Shown here: one piece after another, positions 18,779 through 27,800 of the stretch
Layout: every line of letters starts with the position of its first letter
Position numbering within the stretch: the stretch's first letter is position 1
Origin: Arenibacter troitsensis
Lineage (GTDB): Bacteria > Bacteroidota > Bacteroidia > Flavobacteriales > Flavobacteriaceae
Reading direction: 5' to 3'
DNA length: 64,000 nt
Assembly: GCF_900177645.1 (NCBI RefSeq)
Contig: NZ_FXAO01000001.1
Span: 310,001-374,000 of the forward strand
Made by a program: the position numbers and the translations under genes
The notes under the pieces: generated by a model
What the model saw: only the letters and a program-made list of their open reading frames with translations
Database searches by the model: none
Told to the model about the DNA's origin: nothing

Positions 18779-19639
18779 ATGAATGTATTTGTAATCGGTA
18801 TCGGATTAATTGGTGGGTCTCTGGCCAAGGACATTAAGCGTAACAGGCCGGATTCCAAAATTTACGGCATTGATGCCAATGAGAGGCACTTGGAAGAGGC
18901 TTTGTCATTATCTTTGATCGATGAAAAAGCGGATTATGGTCAACTGCAACAGGCCGATTTCGTAATAGTGGGGATTCCGGTGGATGTTATGGTTCAGGAA
19001 CTACCCAAAATATTGGATGCTATTGATGACGACGCGGTGGTTTTTGATGTAGGATCTACAAAATCCCTCATATGCAAGGTGGTGGAAAATCATCCCAAGC
19101 GAAGAAATTTCTTGGCCTGCCACCCTATTGCTGGAACCGAGTTTTCGGGTCCCTCTGCGGCTTTGGAGGGTTTATTTATGGGGAAGACCAATATCATTTG
19201 CGAAATAGAAAAAACGGCCTTTAAACTACAGGAAAGAGCTTTGGAACTTTTTCAGCAATTGGGGATGCGGATACGTTATATGAATCCGGAGGCACATGAT
19301 AAGCACATTGCCTATGTTTCACATTTATCACACATTAGTTCCTTTATGTTGGGAAAGACCGTTATTGAGAAAGAAAGGAATGAACGTGATATTTTTGACA
19401 TGGCGGGCAGTGGATTCGAGAGCACTGTGCGATTGGCAAAGAGTTCACCGGCCATGTGGACCCCAATTTTTAGGCAAAACAAGGAAAATGTAGTGGAAAC
19501 CCTTAGGGAGTACATACAAAATTTGAAGGAATTCAAAGCAATGTTGATAGCCGATGATTATGAAGGAATCTATAAGGAAATGAATAGTACAAATAAAATA
19601 AAGGAAATATTAAACGGAATACCACTTAACAAAAAATAG
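18779..19639 (+). CDS. tyrA: Prephenate dehydrogenase
   Basis: Oxidative decarboxylation of prephenate to 4-hydroxyphenylpyruvate, the tyrosine branch. The 286-residue protein begins with a Rossmann motif (GIGLIGGSLAKDIK). It contains the substrate motif HPIAGTEFSGP and the His-rich helix DKHIAYVSHLSHISSF typical of TyrA. There is no fused chorismate mutase or ACT domain. It follows the aminotransferase gene after a 104-nt gap and precedes the DAHP synthase gene by 9 nt. Confidence 0.93.
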   Translation: MNVFVIGIGLIGGSLAKDIKRNRPDSKIYGIDANERHLEEALSLSLIDEKADYGQLQQADFVIVGIPVDVMVQELPKILDAIDDDAVVFDVGSTKSLICKVVENHPKRRNFLACHPIAGTEFSGPSAALEGLFMGKTNIICEIEKTAFKLQERALELFQQLGMRIRYMNPEAHDKHIAYVSHLSHISSFMLGKTVIEKERNERDIFDMAGSGFESTVRLAKSSPAMWTPIFRQNKENVVETLREYIQNLKEFKAMLIADDYEGIYKEMNSTNKIKEILNGIPLNKK

Positions 19640-19648
19640 AGTATAGAA

Positions 19649-20731
19649 ATGGAAAATTTAAAAGAAATGAGAACATGGTTGGACGATATGAAATTGGACC
19701 ATCCGTTAGTAATTGCCGGGCCTTGTAGTGCGGAAACAGAGGAGCAGGTGCTTCGAATTGCCAATGAGTTAAAAGATACCGATGTAAATTACTATCGTGC
19801 GGGTATCTGGAAGCCCAGAACACGTCCGGGTATGTTTGAAGGGGTGGGAGCTTTAGGTTTAAAGTGGTTACAAAAAGTTAAGGCCGAAACCGGTATGAAG
19901 ACCTGTACGGAAGTAGCTAATGCGGCCCATGTGAAGTTGGCATTGGAGCATGATATTGATTTGTTGTGGATTGGTGCAAGGTCAACTGTTAGTCCTTTTA
20001 TAATGCAAGAAATTGCAGATGCCTTGGCCGGAACCGATAAAATTGTTTTGGTAAAGAACCCTGTAAATCCCGATTTGGCATTGTGGCTAGGTGGCATCGA
20101 AAGATTATATACGGCGGGTGTAAAAAAATTAGGGGCCATACACAGGGGTTTCTCTACTTATGAAAAAACAAAATATAGGAACATTCCTGAGTGGCAATTG
20201 GCTATTGAGTTTCAAAATAAATTTCCCGATTTACCTCTTATTAATGATCCTTCGCACATTACAGGGAATAGGGAAATGATCTTTGATGTTTCTCAAACTG
20301 CATTGGACCTTAATTTTGACGGTCTTATGATTGAGACACATTACGATCCGGATAACGCATGGAGTGATGCTGCACAACAGGTTACTCCGGCCAAATTGAT
20401 CCAGATTATGAGGGATTTAAAGATTAGAAAAGAGTCCGATTCGGAAGCGGAGTACAATAGCCAACTTAGTACCCTAAGAGCGCAAATAGATGTTCTGGAC
20501 AGCCAGTTGATCGAAATGCTTGGCAAAAGAATGAAGATATCTGATGGTATAGGGTTGTTAAAGAAGCAAAAAAATGTCGCTGTTTTACAATCCAATAGGT
20601 GGAATCAGATATTGGGTGCTATGATTCTGGAAGGGGAAGCAAAGGGATTAAGTGAGGAATTTGTTTTAAAGATGTTTAAGGCAATTCACCAAGAATCCAT
20701 AAATCACCAAGAGAAGATAATCAACTCTTAA
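19649..20731 (+). CDS. Bifunctional DAHP synthase / chorismate mutase
   Basis: First step of the shikimate pathway fused to the branch point enzyme. Residues 1 to about 265 form a class I-beta DAHP synthase (AGPCSAET, KPRTRPGMFEGVG, ARSTVSPFIMQEIA, NDPSHITGNREM). Residues about 270-360 form an AroQ-type chorismate mutase helix bundle (LRAQIDVLDSQLIEMLGKRMK, then a long helix to the end). The mutase supplies the activity absent from pheA and tyrA. Placing both enzymes in the attenuated operon puts entry and branch steps under the same Phe/Tyr signal. It is the last gene before a terminator. Confidence 0.93.
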   Translation: MENLKEMRTWLDDMKLDHPLVIAGPCSAETEEQVLRIANELKDTDVNYYRAGIWKPRTRPGMFEGVGALGLKWLQKVKAETGMKTCTEVANAAHVKLALEHDIDLLWIGARSTVSPFIMQEIADALAGTDKIVLVKNPVNPDLALWLGGIERLYTAGVKKLGAIHRGFSTYEKTKYRNIPEWQLAIEFQNKFPDLPLINDPSHITGNREMIFDVSQTALDLNFDGLMIETHYDPDNAWSDAAQQVTPAKLIQIMRDLKIRKESDSEAEYNSQLSTLRAQIDVLDSQLIEMLGKRMKISDGIGLLKKQKNVAVLQSNRWNQILGAMILEGEAKGLSEEFVLKMFKAIHQESINHQEKIINS

Positions 20732-20755
20732 ACTATTTTATGGGTATACCGTTAT

Positions 20756-20782
20756 AACCACGCCATTAGGCGTGGTTTTTTT
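20756..20782 (+). terminator. Terminator of the aromatic operon
   Basis: A perfect 9-bp stem (20756-20764 with 20769-20777) and 4-nt loop ATTA are followed by T to 20782. Confidence 0.93.
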
Positions 20783-20892
20783 ATGCATTATATTTCCATT
20801 GCGTTTCAAGATGACTATTCTTTATTCCTCTGGTCTAAGAAACTTGAGGATGATTCTAATATTGGACCTTGGATATTTGATAACGTTAATTG

Positions 20893-20925
20893 TTTGTATA
20901 ATTTAGTGTAACAAATCTACTTTTG
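20893..20925 (+). promoter_or_regulatory. Bacteroidetes-type promoter of the GIN-domain gene
   Basis: TTTG (20893-20896), a 21-nt spacer and TACTTTTG (20918-20925) match the -33/-7 consensus TTTG and TAnnTTTG. A leader of roughly 80 nt before ATG 21011 would result. Confidence 0.65.
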
Positions 20926-21010
20926 TGCCATCTTTACCAAGTGTATGGTACTAATAGTTCTATGTTTCCCCAAATGTTTAAGAATAAGTTTAATATAAAG
21001 TTATAGGAGA

Positions 21011-21685
21011 ATGAAAAAAATTTTGGCAATTGGTTTTCTTTGTGTGTCGTTCGTAGGGATGTCACAGCGAATCGTTAATAAATCCGTTGGTGATTTTAAC
21101 GAGCTAAAGGTGTATGATTTGATAGAGGTAAACCTTATTAAATCTGACGAGAATAAGGTTTTGGTAAAAGGGGATAATGTGGATGATATCCAGATTATAA
21201 ATAAAAATGGAGTCCTCAAAATAAAAATGGAACTGGATAAGAAGTTTCATGGAGAAAACACCTTTGTGGAGGTGTATTTTAAAAATATAGACCTTATTGA
21301 CGGGAATGAGGGCGCTAGAATTACGGTGAATGAAACATTGAGCCAGGAAAAGATAGAATTGAAGACCCAGGAGGGCGCCAAAATAAAGGTAGGACTCGAT
21401 GTTCACCAATTAATAGTCAGATGTGTTACCGGCGGTAATGTTGAGGCCTCCGGAAAAACCATAAATCAGGAAGTGGTATTAAATACTGGGGGAGTTTTTG
21501 AAGGAAAACCACTATTAAGTGAGAAAGCCAGTGTTAAGATAACAGCTGCCGGAGAGGCGGCAATGTATGCTTCGGAGGTAATAGATATCAATATTAAGGC
21601 CGGTGGGGATGTTTACGTTTATGGAAACCCAAAATCAGTTAATAAGAATACCTTTGCCGGGGGAAGGGTGAAAATTATGGATTAG
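21011..21685 (+). CDS. Exported GIN-domain (DUF2807) protein
   Basis: The 224-residue protein has a signal peptide (ILAIGFLCVSFVGMS, then Gln). The rest is a repetitive beta-solenoid typical of the 'putative auto-transporter adhesin, head GIN domain' family. Recurring strand units of the form VEASGKTINQEVVLNTGGVFEG and IKAGGDVYVYGNPKSVNKN are visible. The function in Bacteroidetes is not established. It is a single-gene unit with its own promoter and a shared terminator downstream. Confidence 0.85.
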   Translation: MKKILAIGFLCVSFVGMSQRIVNKSVGDFNELKVYDLIEVNLIKSDENKVLVKGDNVDDIQIINKNGVLKIKMELDKKFHGENTFVEVYFKNIDLIDGNEGARITVNETLSQEKIELKTQEGAKIKVGLDVHQLIVRCVTGGNVEASGKTINQEVVLNTGGVFEGKPLLSEKASVKITAAGEAAMYASEVIDINIKAGGDVYVYGNPKSVNKNTFAGGRVKIMD

Positions 21686-21717
21686 TACCATCTCTTTTAG
21701 GAATTAAAATAGGACAG

Positions 21718-21760
21718 CAAAAAAAGAACCCGGACCATTTGGCCGGGTTCTTTTTTTTGG
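21718..21760. terminator. Bidirectional terminator between convergent genes
   Basis: GAACCCGG (21726-21733) pairs with CCGGGTTC (21743-21750), with CC/GG extending inside. An A run precedes and a T run follows, so it can work for the GIN gene (+) and for the 146-residue gene (-). Confidence 0.9.
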
Positions 21761-21770
21761 ATATTTAAGA

Positions 21771-22211
21771 TTACTTTTTAAATATGTACCGGGTGATAAA
21801 TATTCCCTGTCCGTCGTCTTTGCCACTATCACTCTCTACAGCGCTGGTAACAAAGGCCAATTCCCATCCTTCGGCCACCATGGCATTAATTTTTGAGGAG
21901 ATTAGGGCATCGTTGGCGGCAATGTTCTGAAATCTAATTCCAGCAATATTGTAAAAATTTAATAGTTTGGTTTCTTCGAAATTTTTCACCCTAATCTCAC
22001 CTCGGTCAGATTTGTTTCTAGTATTGTCTTCCTCGGTCTGTTCACTGGTGAATTCCTTATAATCCCTGTCCTCTGTGGCGCTAATGATCCGAGACCTTCC
22101 CAAGCCACTGGGAACTATGGATTCGACACTGGTAATTACCTTAAATTGTTGTGCATTTACGTCCATAACGGCCGTAATTGCTAAGCAGGCAAAAAGCATA
22201 AATTTTTTCAT
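21771..22211 (-). CDS. Exported hypothetical protein
   Basis: The 146-residue product has a clear signal peptide (MLFACLAITAVMDVNA, then Gln-Gln). I do not recognise a named family. The C-terminal stretch INAMVAEGWELAFVTSAVESD followed by an ITRYIFKK strand resembles the small DUF4177-like alpha/beta fold in which a Gly-Trp-Glu-Leu motif recurs, but the match is weak. The middle is charged and probably flexible. It is a single gene, convergent with the GIN-domain gene. Confidence 0.6.
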   Translation of the reverse strand: MKKFMLFACLAITAVMDVNAQQFKVITSVESIVPSGLGRSRIISATEDRDYKEFTSEQTEEDNTRNKSDRGEIRVKNFEETKLLNFYNIAGIRFQNIAANDALISSKINAMVAEGWELAFVTSAVESDSGKDDGQGIFITRYIFKK

Positions 22212-22316
22212 ATTTCGTGTTTTTTATGATTAATGATTGTTTAACAACGATGAATTTTAAAAGCTAGTATAAAACTAAAGTTGTTTCTTTGTAAACAAAT
22301 ATGTCAGAACTTTTTA

Positions 22317-23267
22317 ATGGAAGGAACCGTATATAAATCTACTGGAAGTTGGTACACTGTAAGAACTGTGGAAGGTGCTTTCTACGAATGCCGGATAAAA
22401 GGAAAGTTTCGGCTCAAGGGAATAAAAAGCACCAATCCGGTTTCTGTGGGGGATGAGGTGGTCTTTGAGGTAGACGGTGCCATTGAAAATGCCCAGGGGA
22501 TCATTACCGAAATTAAGGATAGGAAGAATTATATAATAAGAAAGTCGGTAAACCTATCAAAACAAACACATATTATTGCCGCTAATTTGGATCAGGTTTT
22601 CTTGATAGTAACCTTAAATAATCCACCCACTTTTACAAGTTTTATAGATCGTTTTTTAGTGACTTCCGAAGCGTACCATATTCCTGCCATTTTACTTTTT
22701 AATAAGATAGATACCTATAAGGAAGAGGAACTTGATGAGATAAAGTATCTCGCAAACCTTTACAGGGAAATTGGGTATACCTGTATTGGGATTTCTGCCA
22801 AAACTGGAAAAAATGTAGATAAGGTAAAAGAATTGATGATCGGGAAGACAAGTATGTTTTCTGGACATTCCGGTGTGGGAAAATCCACCTTGGTCAATGC
22901 CATTGAGCCTCAGCTGGACCTGAAGACTAAAAAAATATCCTCCCAACATATGCAGGGGCAGCACACTACTACATTCGCGGAAATGTTCGATTTGGAATGT
23001 GGGGCCAAGATCATAGATACCCCTGGAATAAAAGGGTTTGGAATTGTGGATATGGAGAAGGAGGAAATAGGGGATTATTTTCCTGAATTCTTTAAGTTGA
23101 AAGGCGAGTGTAAGTTTAATAATTGCCTGCATATGGATGAACCCCATTGTGCAGTAAAGAAGGCCTTGGAGGATAACGAAGTGGCTTGGAGCAGATACAA
23201 GAGTTATGTGCAAATGTTGAGCGGGGAACAAGAGAATTATAGAATGGATATTTACGGGGAAAAGTAA
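22317..23267 (+). CDS. rsgA: Ribosome small subunit-dependent GTPase A
   Basis: Circularly permuted GTPase that assists late maturation of the 30S subunit. The 316-residue protein has an N-terminal OB fold (residues 1-70) and the permuted G motifs: G4 NKID, G5 SAKTG, then G1 GHSGVGKST and G3 DTPGIKGFG. A C-terminal zinc-binding motif follows (CKFNNCLHMDEPHC). The frame is open 12 codons further upstream, but ATG 22317 (MEGTVYKSTGS) fits the family N-terminus. The stop overlaps dtd by 1 nt. Confidence 0.94.
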   Translation: MEGTVYKSTGSWYTVRTVEGAFYECRIKGKFRLKGIKSTNPVSVGDEVVFEVDGAIENAQGIITEIKDRKNYIIRKSVNLSKQTHIIAANLDQVFLIVTLNNPPTFTSFIDRFLVTSEAYHIPAILLFNKIDTYKEEELDEIKYLANLYREIGYTCIGISAKTGKNVDKVKELMIGKTSMFSGHSGVGKSTLVNAIEPQLDLKTKKISSQHMQGQHTTTFAEMFDLECGAKIIDTPGIKGFGIVDMEKEEIGDYFPEFFKLKGECKFNNCLHMDEPHCAVKKALEDNEVAWSRYKSYVQMLSGEQENYRMDIYGEK

Positions 23268-23719
23268 TGCGTGCAACAATACAAAGGGTAACCACTGCGA
23301 GTGTAAAGGTAGATGGGAAAGTAATTTCAAAAATCTCGAACGGATTGCTTATATTTTTAGGAATAGAGGATGCGGATGCTGCGGATGATATTAAGTGGCT
23401 TTCCAATAAGATTGTAAACCTCAGGATTTTTAATGATGAAGAGGGGGTTATGAATTTGTCCCTCCTTCAGGAGGATGGAGAGGCCTTGGTAATTAGTCAG
23501 TTTACTCTCCATGCCTCCACAAAAAAAGGAAATAGGCCCAGCTATATTAAAGCGGCAAAGCCGGAGACAGCAATTCCCTTGTATGAAAGTTTTGTGGCCC
23601 AATTGGAGAAGGGCCTGGGAAAAAAAGTTGGAACAGGTATTTTTGGTGCAGACATGAAGGTGGCCCTGCTTAATGACGGACCGGTAACCATACAAATAGA
23701 TACAAAAAATAGGGAATAA
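23267..23719 (+). CDS. dtd: D-aminoacyl-tRNA deacylase
   Basis: Removes D-amino acids (and glycine mischarged on tRNA-Ala) from tRNA. The 150-residue protein carries the two family motifs: SQFTLHA in the middle and the cross-subunit NDGPVT motif near the C-terminus (ALLNDGPVTIQID). It is coupled on both sides by 1-nt overlaps (rsgA upstream, pyrophosphohydrolase downstream), forming a three-gene operon. Confidence 0.95.
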   Translation: MRATIQRVTTASVKVDGKVISKISNGLLIFLGIEDADAADDIKWLSNKIVNLRIFNDEEGVMNLSLLQEDGEALVISQFTLHASTKKGNRPSYIKAAKPETAIPLYESFVAQLEKGLGKKVGTGIFGADMKVALLNDGPVTIQIDTKNRE

Positions 23720-24045
23720 TGAACATAGAAAACGCACAACAGGCCGTAGATGAATGGATAAAGACCCATGGGGTACGCTATTTTAACGAACTTACCAATA
23801 TGGCCCAACTTACAGAGGAAGTAGGGGAGGTTGCCAGAATAATTGCTAGGCGCTATGGGGAGCAAAGTGAAAAGGAATCGGACAAGGATAAGGATCTAGG
23901 GGAAGAATTGGCAGATGTGCTTTTTGTTGTACTGTGTCTGGCCAATCAGACAGGGATTAATTTACAGGAGTCTTTTGATAAAAAATTAAACCTTAAGGCC
24001 AAACGCGATCATAATCGCCACCACAGTAATAAAAAGCTGAAATAG
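23719..24045 (+). CDS. MazG-like nucleotide pyrophosphohydrolase
   Basis: The 108-residue all-alpha NTP pyrophosphohydrolase has the metal-binding pattern of the MazG superfamily: EEVGEVAR in the second helix and EELADVLFVVL in the next. Single-domain members hydrolyse non-canonical or excess nucleoside triphosphates; the precise substrate is unknown. It is last in the rsgA-dtd operon. Confidence 0.87.
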   Translation: MNIENAQQAVDEWIKTHGVRYFNELTNMAQLTEEVGEVARIIARRYGEQSEKESDKDKDLGEELADVLFVVLCLANQTGINLQESFDKKLNLKAKRDHNRHHSNKKLK

Positions 24046-24048
24046 TGC

Positions 24049-24056
24049 TATATTTG
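24049..24056 (+). promoter_or_regulatory. Candidate -7 element for aroA
   Basis: TATATTTG matches the Bacteroidetes -7 consensus 68 nt before the aroA start. No convincing -33 TTG lies 19-21 nt upstream, so the call is tentative. Confidence 0.4.
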
Positions 24057-24123
24057 TAGCTTGTTTTTGTTTCTTCATTGCGAAACAAAAAATACTAAAT
24101 ACGTCTTAAAAATTCCATAAAAA

Positions 24124-25353
24124 TTGAAGTTACATTTATCTGCCCCATCGCAAACCCTGATAAAATCAACAGTAAAAATAACAGGATCCAAAAGCGAATC
24201 CAATAGATTGTTGTTGTTGCAGGCGCTGTTTCCCTCTATAAAAATAGATAATCTTTCCAATTCCGATGATGCCGAAGTTATGCAAAAGGGGTTGCAGGTC
24301 AGTAATGGTGTGGTAGATATTCACCATGCAGGTACAGCCATGCGTTTTTTGACCGCCTATTTTGCGTCACAGGAAAACAAAGATGTTACCCTAACGGGAT
24401 CTAAACGAATGACCGAAAGACCAATAAAAGTATTGGTAGAGGCCTTGAGGATTCTGGGTGCTGATATAAGTTACCTAAAGGACGAGGGGTATCCGCCTAT
24501 AGCCATTAAAGGTAAAAAGCTGACGAAACATAAAGTTAGTCTGCCCGCAGATATCAGTAGTCAGTATATTTCGGCTTTATTATTAATAGCACCAAGTCTG
24601 GAGAATGGAATTGAGTTGGAATTGGTGGGTAAGATTACATCGGTACCCTATATAAAAATGACCTTGGGACTGCTTTCCCAAATTGGGGTAGTGAGTTCCT
24701 TTAATGGAAATACCATTAAGGTGTCTCCGAAAGAAACAGTTGAGCCTACCACCCAGGTGGTAGAATCCGATTGGAGTTCCGCCTCCTATTTTTATGGCAT
24801 AGCAGCGCTTTGTGAGATAGGCACGGAAATATCGTTGTCCGCCTATAGCAAGAACAGCCTTCAGGGGGATAGTGTCCTTAAGGAAATTTACAAGGATTTT
24901 GGGGTGGAAACCAGCTTTCAGGGCCATGAGGTTACTTTGAAAAAAATTGGAGCACCCAACAATAGTACTTTCAATTTTGATCTGGCAAATGCACCGGATA
25001 TAGCGCAGACCATTGCCGTGACTTGTTTAGGTTTGGGGGTAGGTTGTCATATGACGGGCCTGCATACACTTAAAATTAAGGAAACCGACAGGCTGGAAGC
25101 ATTAAAGACCGAATTGACCAAATTGGGCGCATCCATATCCGTCACCGACAAAACTTTGACTTTGGAGGTTTCCAAGGAAATAAAAAAGGAAATTGCAATA
25201 GATACCTATAACGATCATAGAATGGCCATGGCCTTTGCTCCATTGGCCCTCAAGACTACACTTTTCGTAAACGATGCGGAAGTCGTATCCAAATCATATC
25301 CCGACTTTTGGGAGGATTTGAAAAATCTAAAATTCAAGGTGCAGACCATTTGA
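24124..25353 (+). CDS. aroA: 3-phosphoshikimate 1-carboxyvinyltransferase (EPSP synthase)
   Basis: Shikimate pathway step joining PEP to shikimate-3-phosphate. The 409-residue protein shows GSKSESNRLLLLQAL, DAEVMQKGL, the GTAMRFLTAYFA segment, TGSKRMTERPI, the Asp in DIAQT and the C-terminal ETDRLEALKTEL and DTYNDHRMAMAFA motifs. It is slightly shorter than the E. coli enzyme, as usual in Bacteroidetes. The only start near the N-terminus is TTG 24124. It is not in the pheA operon and has no leader peptide that I can see. Confidence 0.93.
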   Translation: MKLHLSAPSQTLIKSTVKITGSKSESNRLLLLQALFPSIKIDNLSNSDDAEVMQKGLQVSNGVVDIHHAGTAMRFLTAYFASQENKDVTLTGSKRMTERPIKVLVEALRILGADISYLKDEGYPPIAIKGKKLTKHKVSLPADISSQYISALLLIAPSLENGIELELVGKITSVPYIKMTLGLLSQIGVVSSFNGNTIKVSPKETVEPTTQVVESDWSSASYFYGIAALCEIGTEISLSAYSKNSLQGDSVLKEIYKDFGVETSFQGHEVTLKKIGAPNNSTFNFDLANAPDIAQTIAVTCLGLGVGCHMTGLHTLKIKETDRLEALKTELTKLGASISVTDKTLTLEVSKEIKKEIAIDTYNDHRMAMAFAPLALKTTLFVNDAEVVSKSYPDFWEDLKNLKFKVQTI

Positions 25354-25376
25354 TTTTTATTTAAATAGGGTTTTAC

Positions 25377-25408
25377 TTGACATCGCCCCCTACATCGTCG
25401 TATATTTG
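25377..25408 (+). promoter_or_regulatory. Bacteroidetes-type promoter of queA
   Basis: TTG (25377-25379), 21 nt and TATATTTG (25401-25408) match the -33/-7 consensus exactly. The start codon of queA lies 41 nt downstream. Confidence 0.7.
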
Positions 25409-25448
25409 CAGCCGCTAAACATGAATCTAAAATTAAGGAATATACTAA

Positions 25449-26498
25449 ATGAAATTATCGCACTTCAATTTTGAACTTCCAAACGAATTATTGGCAGAGT
25501 ATCCGGCAGAGAACAGAGATGAGTCCAGATTAATGGTGATACACAGGGATACAGGTAAAATTGAGCACAAAATGTTCAAGGACCTTATAGACTATTTTGA
25601 TGAGGGCGATGTTATGGTGCTTAACAACACTAAGGTTTTTCCTGCTAGATTATATGGCAATAAAGAAAAGACTGGTGCCAGAATAGAAGTATTTTTATTG
25701 CGTGAGTTAAATGAGGAACAACGTCTTTGGGATGTATTGGTAGATCCGGCGCGTAAAATAAGAATAGGGAACAAACTTTATTTTGGTGATGACGAGACCC
25801 TAGTGGCCGAGGTAATAGATAATACCACTTCAAGGGGAAGAACACTGAGGTTCCTGTATGATGGTTCCTATACCGATTTCAGAAGAAAATTAAAGGAGTT
25901 GGGAGAAACCCCTTTGCCAAAATACATTAAAAGAAAGGTAGAGGCCGAAGACGAAAAAAGATATCAAACTATTTATGCCAAGCACGAAGGGGCGGTGGCA
26001 GCGCCTACTGCTGGTTTGCATTTTTCCAAACATTTGTTGAAAAGATTGGAAATTAAGGGAATCGATTTTGCGGAGGTTACCCTGCATGTAGGTCTGGGGA
26101 CTTTTAATCCTGTGGAGGTTGAAGATCTTTCCAAGCACAAGATGGATAGTGAGGAATTGATCATTGACGAAAAGGCAACGGAAATTGTTAATGCTGCCAA
26201 ACTTAAGAAGCGAAAAGTATGTGCCGTAGGTACTACCGCTATGAGGGCTTTGGAAAGTGCCGTTTCTTCTCAGCAGACCTTAAATACCTTTGATGGTTGG
26301 ACGAACAAGTTTGTTTTTCCTCCATACGACTTTAGTATCGCCAATGCCATGGTCACCAATTTTCATCTGCCAAAATCAACTCTATTAATGATGGTTTCGG
26401 CCTTTATGGGACACGATTTGATGAAAAAAGCATATAAAGAGGCTATATTGGAAGGATATAAATTTTATTCTTATGGCGATGCCATGTTGATTTTATAG
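25449..26498 (+). CDS. queA: S-adenosylmethionine:tRNA ribosyltransferase-isomerase
   Basis: Transfers and isomerises the ribosyl part of SAM onto 7-aminomethyl-7-deazaguanine in tRNA, giving epoxyqueuosine. The 349-residue protein has the family segments [20 protein letters not shown] at the N-terminus, [16 protein letters not shown], the [10 protein letters not shown] active-site motif, [10 protein letters not shown] and [17 protein letters not shown]. Single-gene unit with its own promoter and terminator. Confidence 0.96.
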   Translation: MKLSHFNFELPNELLAEYPAENRDESRLMVIHRDTGKIEHKMFKDLIDYFDEGDVMVLNNTKVFPARLYGNKEKTGARIEVFLLRELNEEQRLWDVLVDPARKIRIGNKLYFGDDETLVAEVIDNTTSRGRTLRFLYDGSYTDFRRKLKELGETPLPKYIKRKVEAEDEKRYQTIYAKHEGAVAAPTAGLHFSKHLLKRLEIKGIDFAEVTLHVGLGTFNPVEVEDLSKHKMDSEELIIDEKATEIVNAAKLKKRKVCAVGTTAMRALESAVSSQQTLNTFDGWTNKFVFPPYDFSIANAMVTNFHLPKSTLLMMVSAFMGHDLMKKAYKEAILEGYKFYSYGDAMLIL

Positions 26499-26517
26499 TA
26501 TCCAAATAAATACTAGA

Positions 26518-26563
26518 ATCCCGTCAGTATCGCAGGTTATTGTGGATTGACGGGATTTTTTTA
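26518..26563 (+). terminator. Terminator after queA
   Basis: A perfect 10-bp stem (26518-26527 with 26549-26558) closes a 21-nt loop and is followed by T to 26563. Confidence 0.88.
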
Positions 26564-26585
26564 TAGAATCATTTATCTTTAGGAA

Positions 26586-27632
26586 GTGGAAGTTGCAAAA
26601 AACAAAAGGGATATAAGGGCATTTACCAAAGATCAGCTTAGGTTGTTCTTTGAATCCCAAGGAGACAAGGCCTTTAGGGGCAATCAGGTCTATGAATGGC
26701 TGTGGCAAAAATCGGCACATACCTTTGAGGATATGACCAATATTTCCAAGGAAACCAGGCAGATGTTGGAGGATAATTTTGTGATCAACCATATTAAGGT
26801 AGATCAAATGCAACGAAGTAGTGACGGAACCATTAAAAATGCAGTTCGACTACATGATGACCTTATTGTAGAATCTGTTTTAATTCCTACCAAAACCAGG
26901 ACTACCGCCTGTGTGTCCAGTCAAGTTGGCTGTAGTTTGGACTGTAGGTTTTGTGCCACAGCCCGACTAAAGCGGATGAGAAATCTTAACCCGGACGAGA
27001 TCTATGACCAAGTGGTGGCCATTGATAATGAGAGCAGGTTATATTTTGATCGCCCTTTGAGCAATATTGTTTTTATGGGTATGGGAGAGCCGTTGATGAA
27101 TTACAACAATGTACTTAAGGCCATAGATAAGATAACCTCACCGGAAGGTTTGGGGATGTCTCCCAAACGCATTACCGTATCCACCTCGGGCGTACCCAAA
27201 ATGATAAGGAAAATGGCAGATGAGGAGGTGAAATTTAAATTGGCGGTTTCCCTGCATTCCGCTATAGATGAAATAAGGACCTCCATAATGCCCTTTAACG
27301 CAACTTTTAACCTTGCCGACCTAAGGGAGTCATTGGAATATTGGTTCCAAAAAACAAAAAGTAGAATAACCTATGAATATGTGGTTTGGGAAGGTATAAA
27401 TGACACACAAACGGATGTTAACGCCCTAGTGGAGTTTTGTAGGTTCGCCCCCTCCAAGGTTAACCTTATTGAGTACAACCCTATAGACGATGGGGAATTT
27501 CGGCAGGCAAATAATGCCGCTATTGAAATGTATGTGAATACCTTGGAAAGAAATGGAATTACGGTGACCGTTAGGCGTTCTAGGGGCAAGGATATTGACG
27601 CGGCCTGTGGCCAGTTGGCCAATAAATCCTAA
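26586..27632 (+). CDS. rlmN: 23S rRNA (adenine(2503)-C(2))-methyltransferase
   Basis: Radical SAM enzyme methylating A2503 of 23S rRNA and A37 of some tRNAs. The 348-residue protein has the iron-sulfur motif CSLDCRFC (CxxxCxxC), GMGEPLMNYNNV, STSGVPKMI and the C-terminal RGKDIDAACGQL segment carrying the mechanistic Cys. GTG start at 26586; no earlier ATG exists after the queA terminator. Confidence 0.95.
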   Translation: MEVAKNKRDIRAFTKDQLRLFFESQGDKAFRGNQVYEWLWQKSAHTFEDMTNISKETRQMLEDNFVINHIKVDQMQRSSDGTIKNAVRLHDDLIVESVLIPTKTRTTACVSSQVGCSLDCRFCATARLKRMRNLNPDEIYDQVVAIDNESRLYFDRPLSNIVFMGMGEPLMNYNNVLKAIDKITSPEGLGMSPKRITVSTSGVPKMIRKMADEEVKFKLAVSLHSAIDEIRTSIMPFNATFNLADLRESLEYWFQKTKSRITYEYVVWEGINDTQTDVNALVEFCRFAPSKVNLIEYNPIDDGEFRQANNAAIEMYVNTLERNGITVTVRRSRGKDIDAACGQLANKS

Positions 27633-27800
27633 GAATATTAGATTGAGGGAAGACAGCTTTCTCTTGTGCCGAATTCCATTGTAAATTCGCTGAAATCTTT
27701 AAATAAGGGTTACATTACCAGAGTAGGCTGTTAATTACTATGTTTTTTTACCTAATTTTACGCATCTAAACCGGCTATACAAAGCAGCTTAAATTATCCC